Source: Panorpa germanica (Eukaryota > Arthropoda > Insecta > Mecoptera > Panorpidae). Taken from it: a DNA stretch of 64,000 nucleotides. Positions 36,775-48,538 of the stretch are shown here, piece after piece. The stretch lies in the NCBI GenBank assembly GCA_963678705.1, contig OY783204.1, positions 12,100,759 through 12,164,758 of the forward strand, given 5' to 3'. Every line of letters begins with the position of its first letter. Position 1 is the stretch's first letter. The position numbers and the translations under genes were made by a program. The notes under the pieces were generated by a model, which made no database searches, was not told where the DNA came from, and saw only the letters and a program-made list of their open reading frames with translations.

Positions 36775-37877
36775 AAGCTTCAATAAACTACTACAAATAT
36801 TTTAAAATCTTGGACGTTAAAAGAAAGAGAGAAAAAATAATCTATTTTTAAAAGTAAACAATACCTTACACTGTCTTAGTTATTTTTACAAACTGTACTC
36901 TTGTGATTTACTTTTTGAAACGAAATGGAACGTCTAGTTGTTTATATACATAAAAATAAACAAACAAATTATTTTTAAGTAGGTCAAAAAAATGCTAGTA
37001 TATTTAATATAGACTGTTTTAGAACAATAAAAACCAAAATAAAAATTATAACAAACAATATTTATGACAAAAGTATATTAACGAATTGTAAATTGATAAA
37101 ATTATTTTTTAATTATTATTGAAATAAAATAAAATAAATTTTTTTATGCAATACTCAATATTTTCTCATATGAACTAAAAACAAATTCAAAATAATTTTA
37201 AATAAGTTGTGTTACAAATTTTTTTCATCGTTCCAATCACTTAATAAAATTACGATAAAACAAAACTATTAATTTTTTTTTTATTCCTGTTACAATGACT
37301 CTACACTTTATACTTTATAAAAACGTGCCACTTTACTTGTGAATTACAAAACTATTTTAAACAAATATCCCTTATTTAGTTACGGTTAAAACAAAAATAT
37401 TCAACTTTAATAAGTTATGGTTTAGAAAAATTATATACTGTTTAGTTCCTTAAATTTATTCCCTTTTATAAAAACTTAAAATACCCCGTTCTTTAATTAT
37501 TTAAATTTTCCCTTTTCTTTCATTATGCTGATATCTTTTCTTTTTCTAATTATTAATATGCATTTGCTAGTTGCAATTAATAAACTATATTCCTTTTTCC
37601 AATTAATACAATTTTATCCTTTTTTCTAAATTATTAAAATTTATCCTTTTTTACCAATTGATAAAATTTATTCTTATTTCTATTTCCCAGTTACTTAAAT
37701 TTCCCTTTATTTTCTCAAATTAAATTTTCCATTTAATGCCCTTTTTCCCAATTAATCAAATTTCTGCCTTTTTTAACATCCCACAATTTTAATACCCCTT
37801 TTTAACATATCCCACAATTTTAATATCCCTTTTTTAAAGGACCTCTTTTTTAACACACCCCACACCTGACACCAAAA
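36775..37877 (-). other. Gypsy leader, AT-rich, with degenerate T-rich tandem repeats
   Basis: No gene is visible on either strand. From about 37480 to 37850 (+ strand) a motif of the form CCTTTTT..AATTAATAAAATTT recurs irregularly. Near 37780-37840 a ~29-bp unit with CCCACAATTTTAATA is repeated in tandem. The rest is AT-rich sequence. It is unusually long for a gypsy 5' leader. Confidence 0.55.
37857..37874 (-). other. Candidate tRNA primer-binding site
   Basis: On the - strand TGGTGTCAGGTGTGGGG starts 3 nt after the LTR end. It begins with TGG, complementary to the CCA end of tRNAs. I cannot name the primer tRNA. Confidence 0.55.
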
Positions 37878-38615
37878 TGTAACCCTACCCCTTATATCTA
37901 CTATCTATATATAAGGGTAGTTACTTATTTTAAGAGAGCGATTCTACAATCCTCTCTAACGATAGGTTCTTTAATAGTGATCTGGCTCACCTTGAGTCAA
38001 ATGACCTGAGCTAATTGTGGATGTCTTATTTATCTATCAGGACTTAGTACTTCTTCTAATAATATTACATAAATATATTAGGTTTTACTTACTTTTTGTG
38101 TTCTGCAGGCTGCTTTCTCTGCTTTTGAACAATCACTTTATTTTAACGCGACACGACCGTTAAATCTAAGTACTTTACAATTAAAACAATGTATTCATTT
38201 ACACTTATTTTCTTTATTGAACAATCAATTATTTAATACAATTCTTAAGTAATTCTTTTAGTAACTTTATAATCTTTAAATTGAAGCGACTGACTATTAC
38301 CCGAACCACCGACTGAGGGGCGCTACTCCCTATTTGACGGGGTCTGATTAGACTGACCTTTCGACTGGGTCTCGACGTACTAACTGGGCTGATCAAAATG
38401 GACTGATTCTGGAATACCCTTTTTCTTAGGTTTATATAGCTTAAAAAGTCTTTGTTTAAATATATGAACTCATTTGAACTCTAGCTATGTTTATCTTAAA
38501 TCCAAAAGTCATTTCGTCATCATTTCTTTGAATATTAGTATTTGGTTTTAATATAAACTATATTTGAAACTTTACGTGCTTTGAATAAAGGATTAGTTAC
38601 TTAATATTTCGGACA
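37878..38615 (-). repeat. 5' LTR of the gypsy element (sole LTR)
   Basis: On the + strand it runs TGTAACCC...GGACA, so on the - strand it is TG...CA, about 738 bp. The outer edge (38615 or 38617) is inferred. A TATA-like TATATAAA (- strand) is at 38431-38439 and AATAAA (- strand) at 38137-38142, in the expected U3-then-R order. The part at 38285-38411 contains five GACTG(A/G) motifs. With no second LTR, the limits cannot be checked by comparison. Confidence 0.6.
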
Positions 38616-38640
38616 CAAGGACGCGTTATACGCGTTATAA
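38616..38640. repeat. ACGCGTTAT mini-repeat at the right junction
   Basis: ACGCGTTAT occurs at 38621-38629 and again, overlapping ATACGCG motifs, to 38645. It is not part of the normal unit, which has CTTGCGCGTGTC here. Probably a junction rearrangement. Confidence 0.5.
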
Positions 38641-39906
38641 TACGCGTGTCACAAGGACGGAATGAAGCTTAAACTCGGCAACTATGCCAACACTATACAA
38701 GGGGGCATTTATGCCAATGGTTGTGTATTGTGCTTCGGCATGGTATTACAGGATCAATTTTCCAGATCTTCCATGCAAAGAAATATGTTATTTACGATGA
38801 CGCGTTGTTGCAAAACTGTATCTACAGAAGTGGTGCAGGTGATATTGGGAACAATTCCTTTAGATTTAAATATCACTCATGCTAAGTGCTTACTCAAGTA
38901 CAAATTACGCTACAACTGAAAAAATCAAATTTTGATGATTTAAAATTAATGCGACAAATTTCGAGGATTTAAAGTTAATGTGGCTGTAGCATAAAAGTCT
39001 GGAGACAATACCAACTATATTGCCAAAGAGATGAATGCATATATGCATAAGCTCTGGCAAGACAGATGGGACTTAATACAAAAAGGAAGACCTACGTATT
39101 GATTTACAATGACGAAAAAATTGCTTTGCAACACAAGTGGTTTCTATCTACTATGTGTGTGATCGGATCCTGTTACTTTAATTGAAAAAAGTGATTAAAA
39201 GTGAGAAATTAATTATGGAAAAAAATTAAATAAATTATATGAATACTTTTTCAAACAAAAAGTATTTAAGTTTGTTTTAAATTTGTGTTAATTTACCCTA
39301 AACAAAGAGTTTTTACAAAAGTTTGACAGTTGGAAACCAGTGTTAAAAACGAATTTTTTATTACGCGTACACGCAGTCTTATATACATAACCTCAAAATT
39401 GTAACTTTGATGTTTGATATAAGACATTAATAAGTGCGATAGACAAAAAAAGTGATAATAATTAGGTTAGTGTTAGTGCTAAAACATCAAGTGGTTTAAA
39501 ATTTAAGAAATCTGTAGAGCTATATAAGGAAGACCTCATATAAACACTACAAATATACGGAAGACAAAAGGTTGCCGCCCACTATCAAGTAAGTCGATTA
39601 ACATTAACTATAAATAATATTAAAACATAAGAATTAGTTTATATAAATGCGTGTTTTAAATAATAAACAGAGTGTATTAATTGTTATAATTGATTAAGTG
39701 AGCAATATGTGCGGTTTTCTTGGAAATAGTGATTGTTCGTTCATGAACATTCAATAGTAACAAACAATTGGTAAGTAAGTAGGCATAAGTACAAGTATGT
39801 ACTTGAGATATTTATAGAAATTTAGTGTGCCTTTGATAATGTCTGGTGGCCAAGTGACCTTCAAAGAATTAGACCGGTAAAAACCTCTAGGTACGTCAAC
39901 TGCGCT
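38641..39906 (+). repeat. Satellite unit, partial, first after the transposon block
   Basis: Satellite sequence resumes in phase at about 38641 with the short ORF 38662-38919. The stretch 38616-38640 is a degenerate ACGCGTTAT repeat and not a normal unit. Confidence 0.85.
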
Positions 39907-40852
39907 ATGGAGAACTATTTTCATTGTCGAATATTAATTTTACAAACCGATTACCGTTCCATGAAAAGGCAATTATCTAAAGGTTGTCCTCAGCGATCCG
40001 TAATGGGGCCTGAGCTCTGGAACATGGTATTCTACGAGAACTAAGTTTCTCACTCGAAAGGTTGTGTTAACGTATGTTTTGCTAACGATAATGTAATCCT
40101 TATCGGTGCAAATAGTACAGAACAACTAGAAAGCCGTTCTCGACCTGCTATAGATAAAATCTGTAGTTTTTTAAAACTACAAAGCTACAAAACAAATACG
40201 GTAACAACAAATGATAAACTTGTAACACACCTTGCGCGTGTCACAAGGACGGAATGAAGCTTAAACTCGGCAACTATGCCGATACTATACAAGGGGGCAT
40301 TTATGCCAATGGTTTTGTATTGTGCTTCGGCATGGTATTACAGGATCAATCTTCCAAATCTTCCATGCAAAGAACTATGTTATTGACGATGACGCGTTGT
40401 TGCAGAACTGTATCTACAGAAGTGGTGCAGGTGATATTGGGGACAATTCCTTTAGATTTAAATATCACTTATGCACTTACTCAAGTACAAATTACGCTTG
40501 GAATGGAAAAATCAAATTTTGATGATTTAAAATTAATGCGACAAAATTCAAAGATTTAAAGTTAATGCGGGTGTAGGATAAAAGACTGGAGACGATACCA
40601 AATATATTGCCAAAGAGATGAATGCATATATGCATAAGCTCTGGCAAGACAGATGGGACTTAATACAAAAAGGAAGACCTACGTATTGGTTTACAAGGAC
40701 GTTAATATTGCTTTGCAACACAAGTGGTTCCTTTCTACTATGTGTGTGATCGGCTCCTGCTACTTTATGTGAAAAAAGTAATTAAAAGTGAGAAATTAAT
40801 TACGGAAAAAAATTAAATAAATTATATGAATACTTTTTCAAACGAAAAGTAT

Positions 40853-40863
40853 TTAAGTTTGTT
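40853..40863 (+). repeat. Target-site duplication, left copy (11 bp)
   Basis: TTAAGTTTGTT, repeated at 41557-41567, flanks the LINE. Uninterrupted units have the sequence once. Confidence 0.85.
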
Positions 40864-40880
40864 ATTTATATATTAATTGT

Positions 40881-40899
40881 GTAAGCCTTTCGGCTTTAC
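40881..40899 (-). other. 3' UTR hairpin of the LINE with GAAA loop
   Basis: On the - strand GTAAAGCC-GAAA-GGCTTAC folds into a stem with one bulged A and a GNRA-type GAAA loop, about 17 bp from the 3' end. Many LINEs use a 3' stem-loop for recognition by their RT; that role is inferred. Confidence 0.6.
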
Positions 40900-41061
40900 A
40901 ATTTACAGTATTATATTTCTAATACATTTCATTCCTATATACATTCCAAACTTAAAACTAAACTTAAAATAAACTTAAAATCTTCTCGACTTTTACTACT
41001 TTCAGAAGTGCTTTCTGCTTGTTCTTCTTTTGACCCTCTCTATTATTCTCCACCATCTTAT

Positions 41062-41550
41062 TTATTCTCCTGTTTTTCCTTTCCTTCTTACTATTTCCGC
41101 CATCCACCTCTTTCCTTCACTGCCTCCCTTTAATAGCTGGCCAATATTCCTTTCGCTTGCTACTTTTTCCTTACACTTAAACTTAATGTGCTTCAGTGTT
41201 TCGTCCTCAGCTCCACACATTCTACACTTTCTTTCCTCACTCTTTTCCCAGTATCTGTTTCCATTTTCCTCATTTCCCAATCTAAACCTTGCTGTTCTTC
41301 TTATGTGTTTTATGTCTTTTTCTATAAGGTACTGAGGCACATTATTTTCCCATAACCTCTTATATCTTTTATTGTAGTTACTTTTTTCTATTTTGCCCAT
41401 TCTCTCCTGCTGCTGTGTCTCCTTATCCCTTCTCCTTAGCTCCTCTGCCAAACTTGCGCCACCTTCTCTTCTCCTCTCTGCCTCCTCGATCGCCATTCCA
41501 TTCCTTTCAAAGTATTTTTTTCTCTTTTTTGGACCTCCTCCCCCCCCCAT
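41062..41550 (-). pseudogene. LINE ORF2 C-terminus with CCHC-type zinc motif
   Basis: 162 open codons. It begins with a Gly run encoded by a 9-G tract at the truncation point, so the ATG is fortuitous. A highly charged Lys/Arg/Glu segment follows, then ARFRLGNE...RYWEKSEERKCRMCG and a zinc motif of the form C-x2-C-x8-H-x4-C. This charged region plus RFRLGN...RYW pattern is common in LINEs of ants and wasps; the exact clade (I/Jockey/R1 group) is not decided. The RT and endonuclease domains are lost by truncation. Confidence 0.75.
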
Positions 41551-41556
41551 TCTTTA

Positions 41557-41567
41557 TTAAGTTTGTT
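41557..41567 (+). repeat. Target-site duplication, right copy (11 bp)
   Basis: TTAAGTTTGTT, identical to 40853-40863. Confidence 0.85.
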
Positions 41568-42197
41568 TTAAATTTGTGTTAATTTACCCTAAACAAAGAG
41601 TTTTTACAAAAGTTAGACAGTTGGAAACCAGTGTTAAAAACGAATTTTTCATTACGCGTACACGCGGTCTTATAAACATAACCTCAAAATTGTAACTTTG
41701 ATGTTTGAAATAAGACATTAATAAGTGCGATAGACAAAAAAAGTGATAATAATTAGGTTAGTGTTAGTGCTAAAACTTCAAGTGGTTAAGAAATTTAAGA
41801 AATCTGTAGAGATATATAAGGAAGACCTCATATAAACACTACAAATATACGGAAGACAAAAGGTTGCCGCCCACTATCAAGTAAGTCGATTAACATTAAC
41901 TATAAATATTATTAAAACATAAGAATTAGTTTATATAAATGCGTGTTTGAAATAATAAAGAGAGTGTATTATTTGTTATAAGTGATTAAGTAAACAATAT
42001 ATGCGGTTTTCTGGAAATAGTGATTGATCGTTCATGAACATTCAATGGTACCAAACAAATGGTAAGTAAGTAGGCATAAGTCCAAGTATGTACATGAGAT
42101 ATTTATAGAAATTCAGTGTGCCTTTGATAATGTCCGGTGGCCAAGTGGCCTTCAAAAAATTAGAGCGGCAAAAACCTCTAGGTACGTCTACTGCGCT

Positions 42198-43774
42198 ATG
42201 GAGAACTATTTTCATTGTCGAACATTAATTTTACAAACCGATTACCGTTCCATGAAAAGGCAACTATCTTGAGGTTGTTCTCAGCGATCCGTATTGGAGC
42301 CTGAGCTCTGGAACATGGTATTCGACGAGAACTGTGTTTCTCTTGTGTAAACGTATATTTTGTCAACGATAATGTGATCCTTATCAGTGCAAATAGTACA
42401 GAACAACTAGAAAGCAGTTCTCGACCTGCTATAGATAAAATCTGTAGTTTTTTGAAGCTACAAAGCTACGAAACAAATACGGTAACAACGAATGATAAAC
42501 TTGTAACACACCTTGCGCGTGTCACAAGGACGGAATGAAGCTTAAACTCGGCAACTATGCCGACACTATACAAGGGGGCATTTATGCCAATGGTTGTGTA
42601 TTGTGCTTCGGCATGGTATGACAGGATCAATCTTCTAGATCTTCCATGCAAAGAACTATATTATTAACGATGACGCGTTGTTGCAGAACTGTATCTACAG
42701 AAGTGGTGCAGGTGATATTTGGGACAATTCCTTTAGATTTAAAAATCACTCATGCACTTTCTTAAGTACAAATTACGCTAGAACTAAAAAAATCAAATTT
42801 TGATTATTTAAAATTAATGCGACAAATTTCGAGGATTTAATGTTAATGCGGCTGTAGGATAAAAGTCTGGAGACGATACCAAATATATTGCGAAAGAGAT
42901 GAATGCATATATGCATAAGCTCTGGCAAACAGATTGGACTTAATACATAAAGGAAGACCTACGTATTGGTTTACAAGGACGTTAATATTGTTATGCAACA
43001 CAAATGGTTCCTATCTACTATGTGTGTGATCGGCTCCTGCTACTTTAGGTGAAAAAAGTGATTAAAAGTGAGAAATTAATTATAGAAAAAAATTGAATAA
43101 TTTATATGAATACTTTTTCAAACGAAAAGTATTTAAGTTTGTTTTAAATTTGTGTTAATTTACCCTAAACAAAGTGTTTTTACAAAAGTTTGACAGTTGG
43201 AAACCAGTGTTAAAAACGAATTTTTCATTACGCGTACACGCGGTCTTATAAACATAACCTCTAAATTGTAACTTTAATGTTTGATATAAGACATTAATAA
43301 GTGCGATAGACAAAAAAAGTGATAATAATTAGGTTAGTGTTAGTGCTAAAACATCAAGTGGTTAGGAAATTCAAGAAATCTGTAGAGATATATAAGGAAG
43401 ACCTCATATAAACACTACAAATATACGGAAGACAAAAGGTTGCCGCCCACTATCAAGTAAGTCGATTAACATTAACTATAAATATTATTAAAACATAAGA
43501 ATTAGTTTATATAAATGCGTGTTTGAAATAATAAAGAGAGTGTATTATTTGTTATAAGTGATTAAGTAAACAATATATGCGGTTTTCTTGGAAATAGTGA
43601 TTGATCGTTCATGAACATTCAATGGTAACAAACAAATGGTAAGTAAGTAGGCATAAGTCCAAGTATGTACATGAGATATTTATAGAAATTCAGTGTGCCT
43701 TTGATAATGTCTGGTGGTCAAGTGGCCTTCAAAAAATTAGAGCGGCAAAAACCTCTAGGTACGTCTACTGCGCT
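42198..43774 (+). repeat. Satellite unit, 1577 bp
   Basis: First small ORF is broken by a TGA near 42270 and a ~10-bp deletion near 42344. The second starts at 42535 and is cut by a TGA near 42619. Confidence 0.9.
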
Positions 43775-45361
43775 ATGGAGAACTATTTTCATTGTCGAAC
43801 ATTAATTTTACAAACCGATTACCGTTCCATGAAATGGCAACTATCTTGAGGTTATCCTCAGCGATCCGTATTGGAGCCTGAGCTCTGGAACATGGTATTC
43901 GACGAGAACTGTGTTTCTCACTCGCAAGTTTGTGTAAACGTATGTTTTGCCAACGATAATGTGATCCTTATCAGTGCAAATAGTACAGAACAACTAGAAA
44001 GCAGTTCTCGACCTGCTATAGATAAAATCTGTAGTTTTTTGAAGCTACAAAGCTACGAAACAAATACGGTAACAACGAATGATAAACTTGTAACACACCT
44101 TGCGCGTGTCACAAGGACGGAATGAAGCTTAAACTCGGCAACTATGCCGACACTATACAAGGGGGCATTTATGCCAATGGTTGTGTATTGTGCTTCGGCA
44201 TGGTATTACAGGATCAATCTTCTAGATCTTCCATGCAAAAAACTATATTATTGACGATGACGCGTTGTTGCAGAACTGTATCTACAGAAGTGGTGCAGGT
44301 GATATTTGGGACAATTCCTTTAGATTTAAAAATCACTCATGCACTTTCTTAAGTACAAATTACGCTAGAACTAAAAAAATCAAATTTTAATTATTTAAAA
44401 TTAATGCGACAAATTTCGAGGATTTAATGTTAATGCGGCTGTAGGATAAAAGTCTGGAGACGATACCAAATATATTGCCAAAGAGATGAATGCATATATG
44501 CATAAGCTCTGGCAAACAGATGGGACTTAATACAAAAAGGAAGACCTACGTATTGGTTTACAAGGACGTTAATATTGTTATGCAACACAAGTGGTTCCTA
44601 TCTACTATGTGTGTGATCGGCTCCTGCTACTTTAGGTAAAAAAAGTGATTAAAAGTGAGAAATTAATTATGGAAAAAAATTGAATAAATTATATGAATAC
44701 TTTTTCAAACGAAAAGTATTTAAGTTTGTTTTAAATTTGTGTTAATTTACCCTAAACAAAGTGTTTTTACAAAAGTTTGACAGTTGGAAACCAGTGTTAA
44801 AAACGAATTATTCATTACGCGTACACGCGGTCTTATAACCATAACCTCAAAATTGTAACTTTGATGTTTGATATAAGACATTAATAAGTGCGATAGACAA
44901 AAAAAGTGATAATAATAAGGTTAGTGTTAGTGCTATAACATCAAGTGGTTAAGAAATATAAGAAATCTGTAGAGCTATATAAGGAAGACCTCATATAAAC
45001 ACTACAAATATACGGAAGACAAAAGGTTGCCGCCCACTATCAAGTAAGTCGATTAACATTAACTATAAATATTATTAAAACATAAGAATTAGTTTATATA
45101 AATGCGTGTTTGAAATAATAAAGAGAGTGTATTATTTGTTATAAGTGATTAAGTAAACAATATATGCGGTTTTCTTGGAAATAGTGATTGATCGTTCATG
45201 AACATTCAATGGTAACAAACAAATGGTAAGTAAGTAGGCATAAGTCCAAGTATGTACATGAGATATTTATAGAAATTCAGTGTGCCTTTGATAATGTCTG
45301 GTGGTCAAGTGGCCTTCAAAAAATTAGAGCGGCAAAAACCTCTAGGTACGTCTACTGCGCT
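43775..45361 (+). repeat. Satellite unit, 1587 bp
   Basis: First ORF broken near 43847, open again 43871-44125. Second ORF 44122-44352. Nearly identical to the following unit. Confidence 0.9.
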
Positions 45362-46948
45362 ATGGAGAACTATTTTCATTGTCGAACATTAATTTTACAA
45401 ACCGATTACCGTTCCATGAAATGGCAACTATCTTGAGGTTATCCTCAGCGATCCGTATTGGAGCCTGAGCTCTGGAACATGGTATTCGACGAGAACTGTG
45501 TTTCTCACTCGCAAGTTTGTGTAAACGTATGTTTTGCCAACGATAATGTGATCCTTATCAGTGCAAATAGTACAGAACAACTAGAAAGCAGTTCTCGACC
45601 TGCTATAGATAAAATCTGTAGTTTTTTGAAGCTACAAAGCTACGAAACAAATACGGTAACAACGAATGATAAACTTGTAACACACCTTGCGCGTGTCACA
45701 AGGACGGAATGAAGCTTAAACTCGGCAACTATGCCGACACTATACAAGGGGGCATTTATGCCAATGGTTGTGTATTGTGCTTCGGCATGGTATTACAGGA
45801 TCAATCTTCTAGATCTTCCATGCAAAGAACTATATTATTGACGATGACGCGTTGTTGCAGAACTGTATCTACAGAAGTGGTGCAGGTGATATTTGGGACA
45901 ATTCCTTTAGATTTAAAAATCACTCATGCACTTTCTTAAGTACAAATTACGCTAGAACTAAAAAAATCAAATTTTAATTATTTAAAATTAATGCGACAAA
46001 TTTCGAGGATTTAATGTTAATGCGGCTGTAGGATAAAAGTCTGGAGACGATACCAAATATATTGCCAAAGAGATGAATGCATATATGCATAAGCTCTGGC
46101 AAACAGATGGGACTTAATACAAAAAGGAAGACCTACGTATTGGTTTACAAGGACGTTAATATTGTTATGCAACACAAGTGGTTCCTATCTACTATGTGTG
46201 TGATCGGCTCCTGCTACTTTAGGTAAAAAAAGTGATTAAAAGTGAGAAATTAATTATGGAAAAAAATTGAATAAATTATATGAATACTTTTTCAAACGAA
46301 AAGTATTTAAGTTTGTTTTAAATTTGTGTTAATTTACCCTAAACAAAGTGTTTTTACAAAAGTTTGACAGTTGGAAACCAGTGTTAAAAACGAATTATTC
46401 ATTACGCGTACACGCGGTCTTATAACCATAACCTCAATATTGTAACTTTGATGTTTGATATAAGACATTAATAAGTGCGATAGACAAAAAAAGTGATAAT
46501 AATAAGGTTAGTGTTAGTGCTATAACATCAAGTGGTTAAGAAATTTAAGAAATCTGTAGAGCTATATAAGGAAGACCTCATATAAACACTACAAATATAC
46601 GGAAGACAAAAGGTTGCCGCCCACTATCAAGTAAGTCGATTAACATTAACTATAAATAATATTAAAACATAAAAATTAGTTTATATAAATGCGTATTTTA
46701 AATAATAAAGAGAGTGTAATAATTGTTACAAGTGATTAAGTGAACAATATATGCGGTTTTCTTGGAAATAGTGATTGATCGTTCATGAACATTCAATGGT
46801 AACAAACAAATGGTAAGTAAGTAGGCATAAGTACAAGTATGTACATGAGATATTAATAGAAATTTAGTGTGCCTTTGATAATGTCTGGTGGCCAAGTGAC
46901 CTTCAAAGAATTAAACCGGCAAAAACCTCTATGTACGTCTACTGCGCT
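45362..46948 (+). repeat. Satellite unit, 1587 bp
   Basis: Near-copy of 43775-45361 with the same disruptions. ORFs 45458-45712 and 45709-45939. Confidence 0.9.
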
Positions 46949-48538
46949 ATGGAGAACTATTTTTATTGTCAAACATTAATTTTACAAACCGATTACCGTT
47001 CCATGAAAAGGCAACTATCTAAAGGTTGTCCTCAGCGATCCGTAAAGGTGCCTGAGCTCTGAAACATGGTATTCGACGAGAACTGTGTTTCTCACTCGAA
47101 AGGTTGTGTAAACGTATGTTTTGCCAACGATAATGTGATCCTTATCGGTGCAAACAGTACAGAACAACTAGAAAGCCGTTTTCGACCTAGTATAGATAAA
47201 ATCTGTAGTTTCTTGAAGCTACAAAGCTACGAAACAAATACGGTAACAACGAATGATAAACTTGTAACACACCTTGCGCGTGTCACAAAGACGGAATGAA
47301 GCTTAAACTCGGCAACTATGCCGACACTATACAAAAGGGCATTTATGCCAATGGTTGTGTATTTTGCTTCGGCATGGTATTACAGGATCAATCTTCCAGA
47401 TCTTTCATGCAAAGAACTATGTTATTGACGATGACGCGTTGTTGCAGAACTGTATCTACAGAAGTGGTGCAGGTGATATTGGGGACAATTCCTTTAGATT
47501 TAAATATCACTCATGCACTTACTCAAGTACAAATTACGCTAGAACTGAAAAAATCAAATTTTGATGATTTAAAATTAATGCAACAAATTTCGAGGATTTA
47601 AAGTTAATGCAGCTGTAGGATAAAAGTCTGGAGACGATATCAAATATATTGCCAAAGAGATGAATGCATATATGCATAAGCTCTGGCAAGACAGATGGTA
47701 CTTAATACAAAAAGGAAGACCTACGTATTGGTTTACAAGGACGTTAATATTGCTTTGCAACACAAGTGGTTCCTATCTACTATGTGTGTGATCGGCTCCT
47801 GCTACTTTAGGTGAAAAAAGTGATTAAAAGTGAGAAATTAATTACGGAAAAAAATTAAATAAATTAAATGAATACTTTTTCAAACGAAAAGTATTTTTAA
47901 GTTTGTTTTAAATTTGTGTTAATTTACCCTAAACAAAGTGTTTTTACAAAAGTTTGACAGTTGGAAACCAGTGTTAAAAACGAATTTTTCATTACGCGTA
48001 CACGCGGTCTTATAAACATAACCTCTAAATTGTAACTTTGATGTTTGATATAAGACACTAATAAGTGCGATACACAAAAAAAGTGATAATAATTAGGTTA
48101 GTGTTAGTGCTAAAACATCAAGTGGTTAAGAAATTCAAGAAATCTGTAGCGCTATATAAGGAAGACCTCACATATACACTACATATATACGGAAGACAAA
48201 AGGTTGCCGCCCACTATTAAGTAAGTCGATTAACATTAACTATAAATAATATTAAAACATAAGAATTAGTTTATATAAATGCGTGTATTAAATAATAAAC
48301 AGAGTGTATTAATTGTTATAAGTGATTAAGAGAACAATATATGCGGTTTTCTTTAAAATAGTGATTGATCGTTTATGAACATTCAATGGTAACAAACAAA
48401 TGGTAAGTAAAAAGGCATAAGTACAAGTATGTACATGATATATTTAAAGAAATTCAGTGTGCCTTTGATAATGTCTGGTGGCCAAGTGACCTTCAAAGAA
48501 TTAGACCGGCAAAAACCTCTAGGTACGTCTACTGCGCT
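46949..48538 (+). repeat. Satellite unit, 1590 bp
   Basis: First ORF has a Trp-to-stop change near 47060 and reopens at 47066-47299. Second ORF 47296-47601. Confidence 0.9.

Larger units (their letters stand above)
32137..38615 (-). mobile_element. Ty3/gypsy LTR retrotransposon carrying a macro domain, 3'-truncated
   Basis: Reading on the - strand: LTR (38615-37878), primer-binding site, about 1.1-kb leader, gag with zinc knuckle, -1 frameshift site, aspartic protease, macro domain, RT, RNase H, then an abrupt end near 32150 at the start of the integrase region. Integrase, polypurine tract, any env and the 3' LTR are missing. Coding parts carry at least eight nonsense codons and a gag frameshift, so this copy is inactive. 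It abuts the Polinton remnant without target duplication. Confidence 0.85.
40864..41556 (-). mobile_element. 5'-truncated non-LTR retrotransposon (LINE), 693 bp
   Basis: Inserted in the spacer of a satellite unit and flanked by an 11-bp direct duplication (40853-40863, 41557-41567). Read on the - strand it has the C-terminal end of ORF2 (41062-41550), about 160 bp of 3' UTR, and a short A/T-rich tail without long poly-A. A 5' truncation is usual for target-primed insertion. The ORF is undisturbed, so the insertion is probably young relative to the array. Confidence 0.9.
39907..42197 (+). repeat. Satellite unit interrupted by a LINE (2291 bp including insertion)
   Basis: First small ORF is broken by a TAA near 40042; the second is 40254-40559. 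The 693-bp LINE plus one 11-bp duplicated site sit in the spacer. Without them the unit is 1587 bp. Confidence 0.9.

Noticed and set aside
41030..41335. 101-codon + strand ORF rich in Leu, Phe and Ser
   Set aside because: Antisense shadow of the Lys/Glu-rich LINE ORF on the - strand.
46698..46895. Recurrent 65-codon reverse-strand ORF in the spacer of right-array units
   Set aside because: It lies in AT-rich non-coding spacer, is absent as an ORF from many units and shows no domain.
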